Positions 47,961-60,124 of a DNA stretch of 64,000 nucleotides are shown piece after piece (position 1 is the stretch's first letter; each line of letters begins with the position of its first letter). The DNA lies in the NCBI GenBank assembly GCA_029379385.1, contig CM055607.1:29199235-29263234 (forward strand), in the 5' to 3' direction. The stretch comes from Quillaja saponaria (taxonomy: Eukaryota; Streptophyta; Magnoliopsida; Fabales; Quillajaceae). The position numbers and the translations under genes are program-made. The notes under the pieces are model-generated. The model saw nothing but the letters and a program-made list of their open reading frames with translations, had not been told where the DNA came from and ran no database searches.

Positions 47961-50900
47961 ATGCCTATCTCAGTCTGTCTCTCATCTTTCTCTCAATTCC
48001 GTTTCTACAAACCCACCACACCTCTGACACCAAAATCATATCCACTTGAATCTTCTTACGTTAAATCTTCCATAGACAAAAACCCCACCACAAATTCCAA
48101 TCAAGCTACCAAAAACAGTTACAACAAAGCCGGTTCCTGGGTTAGCCCAGATTGGCTCACTTCCTTGACTCGGTCCTTAACAATTGGTAAAGATGATTCA
48201 GGCATACCCATTGCCAGTGCTAAGCTTGAGGATGTCTCCGAACTTCTGGGAGGTGCTCTATTTCTCCCATTGTTCAAATGGATGAATGAGTATGGCCCAA
48301 TTTACCGCCTTGCTGCAGGGCCGAGAAATTTTGTGGTGGTTAGTGACCCTGCCATTGCCAAGCATGTGCTGAGGAATTATGGAAAATATGCCAAGGGTCT
48401 CGTGTCTGAGGTTTCGGAATTCCTGTTTGGATCGGGTTTTGCAATTGCCGAAGGATCACTTTGGACGGTAACGTTTTTAATTCTTTACAAACACAAGGAT
48501 TGCAGACAAACTTTATTTAATTTGATACAATGGTGGTTTTCACTTGCTTATGAGTCTGGCTGAGGTTGTCTAGAGGATGATAATTCAGTGGATAATATGT
48601 AGGGCTGTCAACTAGCTGAGTTTTGTCGGCTTGTCTGATTTTAGGCAAGCTCGATTCAGGCTCACGAGTTTAAGCTCGTTTCAGGCTCGTGATCATATAT
48701 TCAAGCTCGGTTCTGCTCTTTAAGTGTTCGAAAGATTTTTTGAAAATTCTAAAATTGTTTTGTAGGCAAGGAGAGTTGAACTCAAGACCATTTAGTGAGT
48801 ATTTAGCAATTATCACTGAACTAAGGCAATAATTTATGTTAATTTTTTGTATATAAATAAATGTATTATAAATGTATATAAAAATAATAAAAAATTTAGT
48901 AAATAAAATTAAACGAGTGAGCTCACAAGCTGAGTTTTGTAAAGATTGAGCTCATTTCGTTTTATTAAACGAACTTAAAATAAAGCTCACGATCGGCTCA
49001 TTTTTTAAATGAGCCGAGCTTGATCCGAGCCCTTAACGAGTAGCTCACGAGTTATTCACGAGCTAGCTCGGCTCATTGCCACCCATAATAATATGAAATG
49101 TTACATATATACAAGTCATGAGTAGTACTATTGTAGTAAGGGTGTGAATAAAAAGGGGAACCCAACTAATTTGAATTAGATCGGTCCAGATGAACTTGGC
49201 CGAAACCCAATAATTCGGTAAACCTGAGCTTTAAGTTACTGTGATGGTTTATCTTTTATCTTGGGTCAGATCACTTATACGGGTTGAAAAAAAATTAATC
49301 TGAAAATACTCCACCCTATCGAATTTATTTTCTAATATTTATAAATAATTTTTATGTATAAAAATATTATCAAATATAATCTAGATTATTTTAATACATG
49401 AAAATGAGTTTATGATTCAACTCAATATATCTTCGTTTTAACTTTTAACCTTTCATATTTAGTTTGAATTTGTTTTCATGTTAAATATACATTATTATAA
49501 ATTTTATTTATCTCATTTTAACTTTTTTATTAAATTTGTAATGTTAAAAAAGTTCAATTTATGTTTATATCTAGCTTTAAAATTATATAACTTGGAAACT
49601 TTGTCTTATTTTAGACCATATTATTTGTTAAAAAGAGGTAAGATTCTTTTACAATAAAGTTTAACAATTGAAAATTCTAACCCACTTGACCAGGCCTAGC
49701 CACCTGAGTTTTTAACCAAGTGCAAATTTTTGTCACTCGACCCACCCATCGGTTTACACCCCTAGTAGTAATGTGGTTATTTTATTTAAACATAAAAGAG
49801 ATAAAAGTAATAGAATGCAACATACCTGTAGTCTACTCCACAAGATGCTAGAAAACTCCTGGGTTTAATTACTTTTATTCGAGTGCTGTTAATGGAAGTG
49901 ATGGTCATTGGAGTAAACATGATATTTGTCCAGCTGGTTCTTTGAGATGAGCAAGTGAAGAAAAACACTTACTAAATATTGGTTCAAATTATTATTTTTT
50001 GCTTGAGCAATTTATTCCCATATTTCGGCCCCAGTTTATTCTTCACAATAATCAAACGGATTGTTACTATTATTTTTTTCTCATTTGTGTTTCCCCTTTT
50101 GCATTTGTATTCAAGCATTGTGGCCAAGCATAATGCTGTGATTCTCAACCTCCCCCCACTTTCTTTTTTCTCTTGTTTCTGTCAGCATCTCAACTGTAAA
50201 TCTATTCGGCATATTACCTTAACAGCCCCTTTTGTGGTTCCAATATATGTAACATGAATTAGTTGTTTGGTGTTCTGAAGTACACATTATGCTTCTTTTA
50301 TTATGTTTCACCGGTGACAGTGAAGTATGCAACCAGCTATTTTGTTACAATTATCTTGAGCATGAATATTGAATATGTAATAGGCAAGGCGCAGGGCTGT
50401 TGTTCCATCTCTTCACAAGCGGTACTTGTCCGTGATAGTTGATCGGGTATTTTGCAAATGTGCCGAGAGATTGGTAGAAAAGCTACAATCTGATGCAGTG
50501 AATGGCGCTGCTGTAAACATGGAGGAAAAGTTTTCACAGTTGACACTTGATGTTATTGGTTTGTCTTTGTTCAACTACAACTTTGATTCACTTAATACGG
50601 ATAGTCCTGTCATTGATGCTGTATACACTGCGCTGAAAGAGGCAGAGGCTCGTTCCACTGATATTTTACCCTATTGGAAGGCAAGTCATTTTTATTTTTT
50701 TCTGCATGGCCATCATCCTCTCTTTTTTCTTTTTCTTTTTTTTGGGTTTATCAGGCATGATTATTCTGTGGTTGTTGTTGCAGGTTAACATTCTTTGTAA
50801 GATAATTCCAAGACAGATTAAAGCTGAAAAAGCTGTTACAGTAATCAGGCAAACTGTTGAAGAACTTATTGCTAAATGCAAAGAGATTGTGGAAGCTGAA

Positions 50901-53900
50901 GGTGAAAGAATTGATGAGGATGATTATGTAAATGATACTGATCCAAGTATCCTCAGGTTCTTGCTTGCCAGCAGAGAAGAGGTTTGCTGCTCCTTCTGTT
51001 TGATATGTACAATACTTTTGTGATTATTATGTCTATGTTATGCAACTTACTAGAGATATAATATACAAAAAAGTGTATTTCATTCTGTTCTTACAATAGT
51101 CATCTTTTGAGTTCTTTGAAAATCTGAAGGCTCATATGTGGTATAAGGAGGCATTATGTCTACAAAAGATGCATTTGTTTTGTGTTTGAATACACTAATA
51201 ATGGTCACCGTTTTACTCACATTAAAGGTTCTTAATCTTTCTTGTTAGTTGAATGTCGCTAAGTAGATTGTTTTGGACAATTTTTCATTGATTTTATACA
51301 GCCATGCAATTGAATAATTCAATTTTCTGGCTGCTTGTGATGGAAGCATTTCAAGTTTCTATTTTTTGTATTATTATTTAATGCTTTCTATGTACCATAG
51401 CTTGCTTCTCTATAGTTGAGTTTATCCCCTTCCTTTGGTTACACTCCAAATTGTTCTGTCTAAAACACCATAACTTTTTTTTTCTTTTGTATGTCAAAAG
51501 TTAAACTCTGGCATCATGCTTCTTGGTCATAACGTCGACCTTAAGTCTCATTTATTGTCTTTAAGCATGCTTATACTTGATTCAATTTCCTTTCCTAGAA
51601 GCTTCTTTTCTTTATTTATTTTAGAATAAATTAGTAATCTTGTCCTTGCATATCATCCATCGGGATGTAGGCGCAGTTATCCTTGCATATCATACATCTG
51701 GATGTAGGTGCAGTTACCACAACGCAATGGATATATAAAACCTCTATAATGCAAGAAGCCGTATTTTCTTACTAAATAATATCTTATTTTTTTCTCCTTG
51801 TAGACAATTACCTATCTATGCAGTTTTTTAGTGTTTTAAATGTCATAGGTGTCAAGTGTACAACTGCGAGATGATCTTTTATCAATGTTAGTAGCTGGCC
51901 ATGAGACCACTGGTTCAGTGTTGACATGGACACTCTATCTTCTAAGTAAGGTACCAGTAAGAATCTTTCCAGCTGTTTTGGTATTCTTTTCTGTACAATA
52001 TATATTGCTGTTTCTCAATTACTGGGCTGCTAAGATTGACCTGTGAGTTGCTCCTGCAGAGGTGACAGTAAACGAAAATTGTGTTTTACTTTCTCTTAAT
52101 TCTTTTGCTACTTCATTTTGGATTTTCCCCTATCGACCTTGTCATAATTATATGTTTATGGCTTCAACCAGTGTTTTCAGGATTGAAGTAGCTGTTAATA
52201 GAGTAATTGGTGAAACCAGTTTAATCTGGACCAATAGCTACTTTGATATTCAAAAGAATGATTAATATATTATATCCGTCAAACTGGTATGTAGCAATGA
52301 CATTACAGTTTCTGAATGCTTATGGCCTTCAGCTGAAGTCCTCAATAACTTATGCATGGTTTATAGTTTAGTTGCTAGTTTGGTATTGAAAAGACATGTT
52401 TCGTTGATTAATTCCAAAAAATCACTGCCTTCAAATTGGTGTTCAGCTATGACTTTGCAGATTAAGCACCTAGCTCAAGTTTAGATTACCCTTAGCGTGT
52501 TTAAGGTGCTTCTCAAGTTTAGATTACCCTTATGTGTATATACTTTATGCAGGATTCCTCCTCATTGGGGAAAGCACGAGAAGAAGTAGACAGAGTTTTA
52601 CAGGGAAGGCGTCCTTCCTATGAAGACATTAGAGATCTAAAGTTCTTGACAAGTTGCATATTTGAGTCACTACGTCTCTATCCACATCCTCCTGTAGGTT
52701 GCTATCTTTCTTTTTAGAAAAAGGAATTTTGTTAATGTCTAGGATGCAAATTGACTTTGTATGAACTATGATCACTTGCTGTGCTAACCCAATTTACCGG
52801 TGGTTTTACTAAAAAATCTATAAGGTCCTGATAAGAAGAGCTCAAGTTCCTGATGTGCTTCCTGGAGCCTACAAGGTTAACGCTGGTCAGGATATAATGA
52901 TTTCTGTGTATAATATACATCATTCTTCACAGGTACGACCTTATATTGTTATATTACTTAAGAGTTCTCTTGTGGGTCAACTGTAGTTTCACATCTTCAA
53001 CATACTCATCAAACATGGCAATCCTTTATACTATGATTTTGATGAACTTGACCTAGACTTTATGAAACCTATATTACAGTAACATCATTTGCCTGATTCA
53101 ATGTTGGTTCTTTCATTGCATCACATCTGGAACTTTAGTTCAGTGGTAAGTCAATATATTGTGATCACCCCACATGAGTGATTTTGAGGATCATATGCTC
53201 TATTTGTGAGAAAGTGTGGCAACTACGAAACTATGTTCGATTTTGGTTGAATTACTGCTTTAATCCTTGTTGATTTGCTTGATGATAACAAACATTGTTC
53301 CTTCCATCCCTGTTGATTTGCTAGGTTGTATTAAATGTCTTATGTGTAAAAGTCTCATGCTGTAGAAAGTTTATTATCCTTGTAACTCACTATCTTTGTT
53401 TGTCTACAACTTTCACTGTGGTTTTGCAAGGTCTGGGAGAGAGCAGAGGAGTTTGTGCCAGAAAGATTTGACCTGGAAGGGCCGGTACCAAATGAAACTA
53501 ATACAGATTTCAGGTATCATTTTTCTTATACCACTAGGAATTCCAATAGAAACTACAAAGTTTTGTCTCTTAATATGTTCCTTCAGATTTAGTGGCTTAT
53601 ACTCTTCCAAGCACTGAATTTCACTCACTTATTTTATGGCTAAGGTACTAAGGAGTGAAAATTTGTGACAGATTTATTCCATTCAGTGGAGGGCCTCGCA
53701 AGTGTGTCGGCGATCAGTTTGCTTTGCTGGAAGCTACGGTTGCCCTTGCAGTCTTTCTGCAGCATATAAACTTTGAACTGGTACCAGATCAGAATATTAG
53801 CATGACTACTGGGGCAACAATACATACAACAAATGTAAGTTTTCCTTCTATTTGTGAAGTGTGACTTTGACATGTCTTTTTATGCATGATTGGTTTATCC

Positions 53901-54206
53901 AGACACTGTCTACTTGCCATATTACCTAAGCCTTGCAAATATGGCTTTATAAAGTTTAGATGCACATGTATGTCATGCATGAGTGACTGGAAGTGCCATA
54001 TAGAGAGAATAAGAAGGATCATGTCTCATAAATAGAGTAGTAAATTCTGTTTCCAGATAATGGAGATGCTAAGAGTGGTGTGGTTTTTTTAAGTTTAGAA
54101 AATTATGTATAATATACTTATTTTCTATTAGTAAATTAGGCGGTGTCCTAACAGGATATTATTGCTGCAGGGCCTGTACATGAGACTCGGTCAACGCCAA
54201 AAGTAG
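47961..54206 (+). CDS. LUT1: Carotenoid epsilon-ring hydroxylase, CYP97C1
   Basis: LUT1 is the plastid P450 that hydroxylates the epsilon-ring of alpha-carotene to make lutein. Nine exons: 47961-48467, 50384-50680, 50784-50981, 51849-51950, 52553-52693, 52825-52932, 53431-53513, 53672-53834 and 54171-54206. They join in phase to 544 residues (Arabidopsis LUT1 is about 539). The first 55-60 residues are rich in S, T, P and N, as in a plastid transit peptide. [15 protein letters not shown] then opens the conserved part. P450 motifs are intact: I-helix AGHETTGS (about residue 350), ESLR of ExxR (about 406), PERFD, and heme loop [10 protein letters not shown] with the cysteine ligand near 490. 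The protein ends [12 protein letters not shown]. Intron 2 has a GC donor (AAG/GCAAGT). Intron 1 holds two hAT-like elements. No frameshift. Confidence 0.96.
48600..49087. mobile_element. hAT-like MITE in LUT1 intron 1
   Basis: It starts TAGGGCTGTCAA and ends TTGCCACCCATA, imperfect inverted ends. It is flanked by the exact 8-bp duplication ATAATATG (48592-48599 and 49088-49095). The interior is rich in CGAGCTC/GAGCTCG words, related to the remnant at 31780-32220. Noncoding. Confidence 0.85.
49139..49762. mobile_element. Second hAT-like element in LUT1 intron 1
   Basis: The ends AGGGTGTGAA and TTTACACCCC are imperfect inverted repeats. The flanks TTGTAGTA (49131-49138) and TAGTAGTA (49763-49770) match at 7 of 8 bases. 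It lies about 50 bp from the element at 48600-49087 but is not the same family, since the interiors differ. Confidence 0.7.
50678..50686 (+). other. GC-type splice donor of LUT1 intron 2
   Basis: Exon 2 ends ...TATTGGAAG and the intron begins GCAAGT; the acceptor is TTGCAG at 50778-50783. Reading continues in frame as LPYWK then [11 protein letters not shown], matching CYP97C1. AAG/GCAAGT fits the strong consensus that GC donors normally require. Confidence 0.8.
51644..51717. repeat. 37-bp tandem duplication in LUT1 intron 3
   Basis: Two head-to-tail copies begin CCTTGCATATCAT (51644 and 51681) and continue through GGATGTAGG and GCAGTTA, with a few differences. Intronic. Confidence 0.75.
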
Positions 54207-57200
54207 TTTACAATTTTGTAAATGTACTTGCTTCTAGGTAGGGTACAAAACTATTTATGTATATCAGTGTATCAAAAAAGTTAGCCCCTAGTTTGGGATT
54301 TAAGGCTTGAGTTGAGATGAGTTGAGTGTATCAAAAAAGTGTTGAGTAATATTTGCATCTGTATCAGTGGAATCAATTTTTGTAGAAAGCAAATGTAGCA
54401 AACATAGCAATAATCTATACTGGATTATTCAAAACTTGTGTTATTCTATTTGAGTGACAGTGTTCAATGATCAGAATCATTAGACATATACTGATTGAAG
54501 TGTTTAACAAAAGAATTGGTGCCAGAAAAAAAAAAAAAAAAAAAAAAATCGTTTTCTGTGTCTTACATTTGGCTGCATATTGTTATGAGATCAGTTGCAC
54601 TTTCAGGTCATTGCCTAGACCTAGAATCTTCTTCCTGCAATTGTTGTCCTAGCTAGCACGTGAAATGAGGTTATGTTGAAGTTGAATTTACTCCGTCTGC
54701 TTTAGACTGGAATTTCCCTAGATTCTGATGAGTACCATCATGTTAAAAATTGGTGTTCTTGGTGAGTGGTAGTTTCTAAGTGAAAGTGTAAACAGTATTA
54801 AAAGACTGCACTTGTTCTTTTGGACTTCAAAACTTAGAAGAGAAAATTATTTGTTCTTTGTGGACCGAGATCCATTTGCACATAAATCTTTTGATGAAAT
54901 TGTTGATGGCAATTTAAATAATGGCGTGCCAAGAACTTGTGTTCTAAATTTGTGTTCTAAATTTGAATGATTAGACGATTGTGAATAAATCTCAAGCTAT
55001 CAGTTTAAATTCTAGCAGAGAGTACTAGAATAGAAATGTATAGATTTATGAAACAAACTAACAATTTCTAAAAAACATAAATGGCAATCCTTAGAAAAGT
55101 AAAGGAACCTAAGACAAGTAAAAGATAATAATTTGTTGATTGGTTCAAAAATCCTTACAAATAGACCAAATGACAGTATTTATAGTCTTAGTAATTTTCA
55201 AAGACAATTAATTGAAATTTTAAAATTTTCAATACAATTAATCAAATTTCAAACTTTTCAAATACTGTAACAACCTGCTGCCAACGCTAACTTCCAACGT
55301 CACAATACGTGGAAGTTCTTTCTCTCATATCACCTTCGAGGATTGACGTGGGAGATCATAAGCACCTTATGTTGAGTTTTGCTTTTTGATAGTCTATAAA
55401 TCACATCGTTGTTCATGGATCTCACAGATATTTATTGCACTAACAAATAAACAATTATACCATTAAGAAAAATTAAGAAATAAAAGAAAAAGTTCTCTAT
55501 ATGTTTGAAGTCGAATAATTTGTACATTTGAGATGTCAACATAAGCAAGTTGAGCCTTGCTTTTCGATGTCCACGAATCCCTTTTTGATCTGACAGGATG
55601 TTTATCAGTCAGAACAAATAAATAATTATAGCGTTAGGAAAAATGAAAAAATAAAACGACAATTTCTTTGTAGATTTGATTTCAAATAATTAGTAAATTT
55701 GAAATGAAAAAGGAATATGTCTTATAAAGTGAAGTTGCGTGGACAAGAAACGCGTGTAGATGTTTGTTTGGTATCATTGTAAACACGTTTACGTGTTCGA
55801 CGCACAAAATTAGGCAACCTACCTTCTCACGTTGGATTCGTGTCTGTTGATAAACTTAATTCATACTGATTGTTGTGTTAAAATTCTTGAGTTTCACTCA
55901 GAGTTATTTCATAAACATTTAATTTATTTAAGCACGATTTATCAATAAATGAGTCATGTTGGATTAGCATGATTTATTTATTAGACTTAACATTTAATTA
56001 TAATTTACAAAAATAATTATTTAATTTTATATAAAATATAAATTTATTTATTGTTTTAGTTATTCAAAATTATATCTTTTTCTATTTTGATTCTTTATAT
56101 ATGTATATTTCTAGTTAGGTCCTAGAATACAATTGTTTCTATATTTTGGTCATCTGATATTAATTTTTTAATCAATTCAAATCTATTAAATTTAGATGGA
56201 CACAAAATATTTAGTTGATATGGTTAAGAATACGTATATATAATTTTATGATTTTTTAAAACAATAATAAAATTGATGTAATTAAAATTTAAAATTGAGA
56301 AAATAAATTTATCTAATTATTGAGTCAATATTCATGTAATATTTTTTTTTCATGCATTAATATTTATTTTTTCATCATCTCCTAAAAAATATGTTTAGTA
56401 ATTTTGTTAGATTGTATCACAATTTAATAATTTTAAGTTGATTAATAACTCAATTAAATCTTGGAGAGCCAAATAGAAATAATTAAATCATAAGTAGTCT
56501 TATTTTCAAAAATAATTTTTTAACAACCAAATAGAAAATGATGTAATCCTCAAGGACCAACATAGTAAATATGCCTAAATTATATTAGGAAAAAAAATTA
56601 AAATTAAGTAATCAATTATTTATATTTGTATTTCTAAACAAATTAGATGGGTTAATATGTTGATTGTGTTGTGTCCTAGTTGACCCGGAAATATTTAAAT
56701 TACCAGTTTTAATCATATATTTTTAGTCACACATATCAACCTGTTGTGATACTACACAAATTTTGGGTCGTAATTGTGTCCATATATTTTCTACCTAAAT
56801 TTATTTATGTCCAACTCTAACTTTCTGATTTCATGTCATTTTTGAGTTGGGTCAATAGTTGTCACCCTTATATGAAATCTTGGATGATAGTTTCCATGGA
56901 ATAACAAAGATTTTATTTTTTGCATTTAAAGAAAGAAAAGAAAAACTTCATTAACTTGAAAGCCCCATGAATTTATTATAAGATTAAGTAGTACATTATG
57001 ATATTGTAATTCTTAATTTTTGTCAATTAAGATACATAATTTTACTCTACGTTAAAATATGATAGGAGCATTATCAGAGACTATCTATGACGACATAATA
57101 TATTTACAAATAATTTTTTTATTGTTATAACAGTATAAAAATAAGACTTACCTATTATCTTAATTTTTCAGAATTATTTTATTTTCCAGTTCGATCTTCC

Positions 57201-58125
57201 AATATTTATTAGTCTAAGTCATAAAAACCATTATTAGATGGGAGATTGTTCATGTAACTAAAGAAAACTAAAGTAACCCCCTACAAAGTCTCCTAAAGCA
57301 GAAACCTATGAAGAGAGGAGAGCTTAAGATCAAACCATGTTGACAGGGGGTTAGTGCTTAAGTTTTTTTCCTTTTCATTTTCCTTAGCTTTCTATGTTTT
57401 TTTTTTTTTTTTTTAATGAAAGGCTATCTATTCTTCTTTTCTTCAAAGATTTCAGAAACCCAATTAATGAGATTTTGGGAGAACTCACCTTGATATTCTC
57501 CCAAGTTACGCAAATAGAAAAAGCCCAAACTTGATTACGAAATAGCAGTTGAAATGTGAAACCCTAATTTCATAACATAAAATCAACAATAAGAGAAGAA
57601 GAAACAGAGAAGTCACAACAAAACCCATATACTACAGAATCCAAATCATGTGCCTTATAACGAGTTTTACTCCAAATTCAATGCCTAAGTTTCTAAATCA
57701 GATGAAGAAGAAGAAATTGAAGAACTTAACACAGTGACGAAGGCAGCAATGGCAGACGATTTGGGCAGTTCAGAAATGACGGAGGATAAAGTTTCGAAAA
57801 AAGAAGATGAAAAGAAAATGTGAAATTAAAGGATTTTCACGAAACATTATCAAAAACTAGCCCAACAAATAAAACCGTGTTAAGGATACGAAAAATTGAA
57901 AAATTTTGTCAATTATCTGACACAGCCCAAAACCGTTGTATGTAAATTAAAAAGTGATCTTGAATAATATTATCTATGATAATATTTTTCGAGACGGCCA
58001 CAACCATCACAAATAACTATATTTATGATGGAATATTCAAGTCAACCTAACAATGTCATATTTAGATATATTTGAGACGATTTTATTAATCTTAGACAAC
58101 CCTTGGGCTATTTCAAATAACGTCA

Positions 58126-58137
58126 TTTCTTGTAATG
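58126..58137. mobile_element. Possible right end of a decayed CACTA element
   Basis: TTTCTTGTAATG is one base from TTTCTTGTAGTG, the complement of the common plant CACTA start CACTACAAGAAA. Upstream sequence from about 57850 has GACGG- and AACCGTT-type words such as occur subterminally in these elements. No left end was found, so only the terminus is listed. Confidence 0.45.
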
Positions 58138-58443
58138 TGGAATCATGTGCTAGCGTTCTAGTATGCACAAAATTCATACACAAATTAACTAAGGAGCACT
58201 TAAAAAATTACTTGTAAGTTATTCTAAATTTTGTTTGCATGGAAAATTAGCAGATATGACTTATGAGGCAGTTCCAAGATGATTATGTTTATAAATTAAA
58301 GAAATCTAGTATACCTGTATATGTTCTATTGCACTTACTTAAATTATCTACATTATTAAAAAAATAAATTCAATAATTAAATATAATCTTATCACTTAAT
58401 AAATATTATTTATTTTAATCAAAAAATACTTCACTTACACAAA

Positions 58444-58653
58444 GGCATGCATAAGCATGTGAACACGACTAATTATAAATTAAAAAAGACAAATACTTTT
58501 TTCTAAATTCTAAGTAGCGCTGGCACTCAAATCTAATAGTGCCAAGTAGGCATGCATAAGCATGTGAACATGACTAATTATAAATTAAAAAAAGACAAAT
58601 CTTTCTTTCTAAATTTTAAGTAGCGCTGACACTCAAATCTAATAGGGACAAGT
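58444..58653. repeat. 105-bp tandem duplication
   Basis: Two adjacent copies start GGCATGCATAAGCATGTGAA (58444 and 58549) and end near CCAAGTA/ACAAGTA, with a handful of differences. Noncoding. Confidence 0.85.
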
Positions 58654-59932
58654 AGTGCATTATTTGAATTTGAATACGAATTTTTATATGCATGGAAACT
58701 TATATTCGATTCCCAATGAAATATCAATTGAATTTGAATAGTGTTTGAATACTTTATAAATAATAATAATATTTTATAAATAATATTCTACTAGTAATTA
58801 TATATGAATAATTTATTAATATGAAATTGAATACAGTATATCCGAATTTTAGAAGAAGAAGAACAACAACATTGTATCTTTTATTGTCCGTAATAATCTC
58901 CGAATAGCCAATCAATAACCATTCCGTCACACTGCACCATGTCCTTTGGCGCTCTCAAAATTACCAATCACTTTGACATTAATGAATTTGACTTATTATT
59001 ATTAAGTATGTTTATTTCTCTTATTGATTTGTAAATTTGATTTTTTTATGATTTTTTTTAACAAGTATCCAAAAGATACTTGATAATATGTAATAAATAT
59101 GAAATTTAAAATTTAAAATATTTGAAAAATAAAAAGTGATTTATTATGCAATAATGAAATTATGATCAATTATTATAATTAATAATATAGAATTTATATA
59201 TTTATTATCTTAACAAGTGTCTTATGAACACTCGTTATTTTTTATTTTTTTTTCAAAATCGTGTTAACAAAAATAAAAATTTTTGAACAAATTATATTTG
59301 AACAGTTGTCAATATGGATATAAACTTTTTTTAATTATTTAAGTTGATATGAATTTTATTGCTCCATAATTAATGAATTAATATTTTAATAATATTTCAA
59401 TTTCTAAATACTGCATTTATATCGTCTGATGTTAAAAAAGTTAATTTATTTTAATTATTTTTTCTTGTGAATTTCCAAAAAAAATACTTATTTAGAAGAA
59501 ATAAGTCTAAATATAACTATTGAGATTTTAAAAAATAATTTATTAATTATATTAATTTTTGATTTTTTATATATTTTGGATACGAGCCTTGTCTGTTTCA
59601 AAGTTCGTGATTGTCCCTTCTCATAAGTGTTTTTCTGTAGGTTCAAACTTTTGATTTCACAAAAATTCTTTAACCATTGAGCTTAATATTTATTATAATA
59701 ATTATTACTATAATATTTATTAATGAATTTTTCTAATTGATATCTTTAGGGTATTTATTAAAATAATAAATATAAAAAATTTATACTATTTATTATAATA
59801 ATTGACTATAATTTATATTCTGTATAATAAATAATTTATTATTTTTAAAATATTTTAAATTTTAAATATTATATTTATTATATGTATTAAAAATATGGTT
59901 AAAAAACCCTTTATTAATAACTTTTTATTGGT

Positions 59933-59938
59933 TATAAA
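59933..59938 (+). promoter_or_regulatory. Candidate TATA box of the NANMT-like gene
   Basis: TATAAA in GGTTATAAAAAG lies about 190 bp before the ATG at 60125. It is far enough upstream for a leader of roughly 150 bp. Weak evidence in so AT-rich a region. Confidence 0.3.
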
Positions 59939-60124
59939 AAGTTTTACACTACCATTTCCTCCTATTGAAATGCTCTTGTAAGTTCTCAGCCAAAAAAAAG
60001 GAAAAAAGTAAAAAAAGAAAAAAAATGCTCTTATAAGTTATAATTGCTTTATCCTCACCCAACTCCAAAACACATAAAACCCACAATAAAAAGTATCAAG
60101 AACCAGAACCAGAACACTACAGCC

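Larger units (their letters stand above)
54207..60124. other. 5.9-kb AT-rich spacer between LUT1 and NANMT
   Basis: No gene is supported. A CACTA-like terminus lies at 58126-58137 and a 105-bp tandem duplication at 58444-58653. A purine-rich stretch near 57690-57820 (many GAAGAA repeats) has short open frames but no family feature. The rest is A/T-rich. Confidence 0.5.

Noticed and set aside
58444..58653. Repeat pair considered as a CRISPR-like array
   Set aside because: Only two long head-to-tail copies without spacers, in a plant nuclear genome; a simple duplication.
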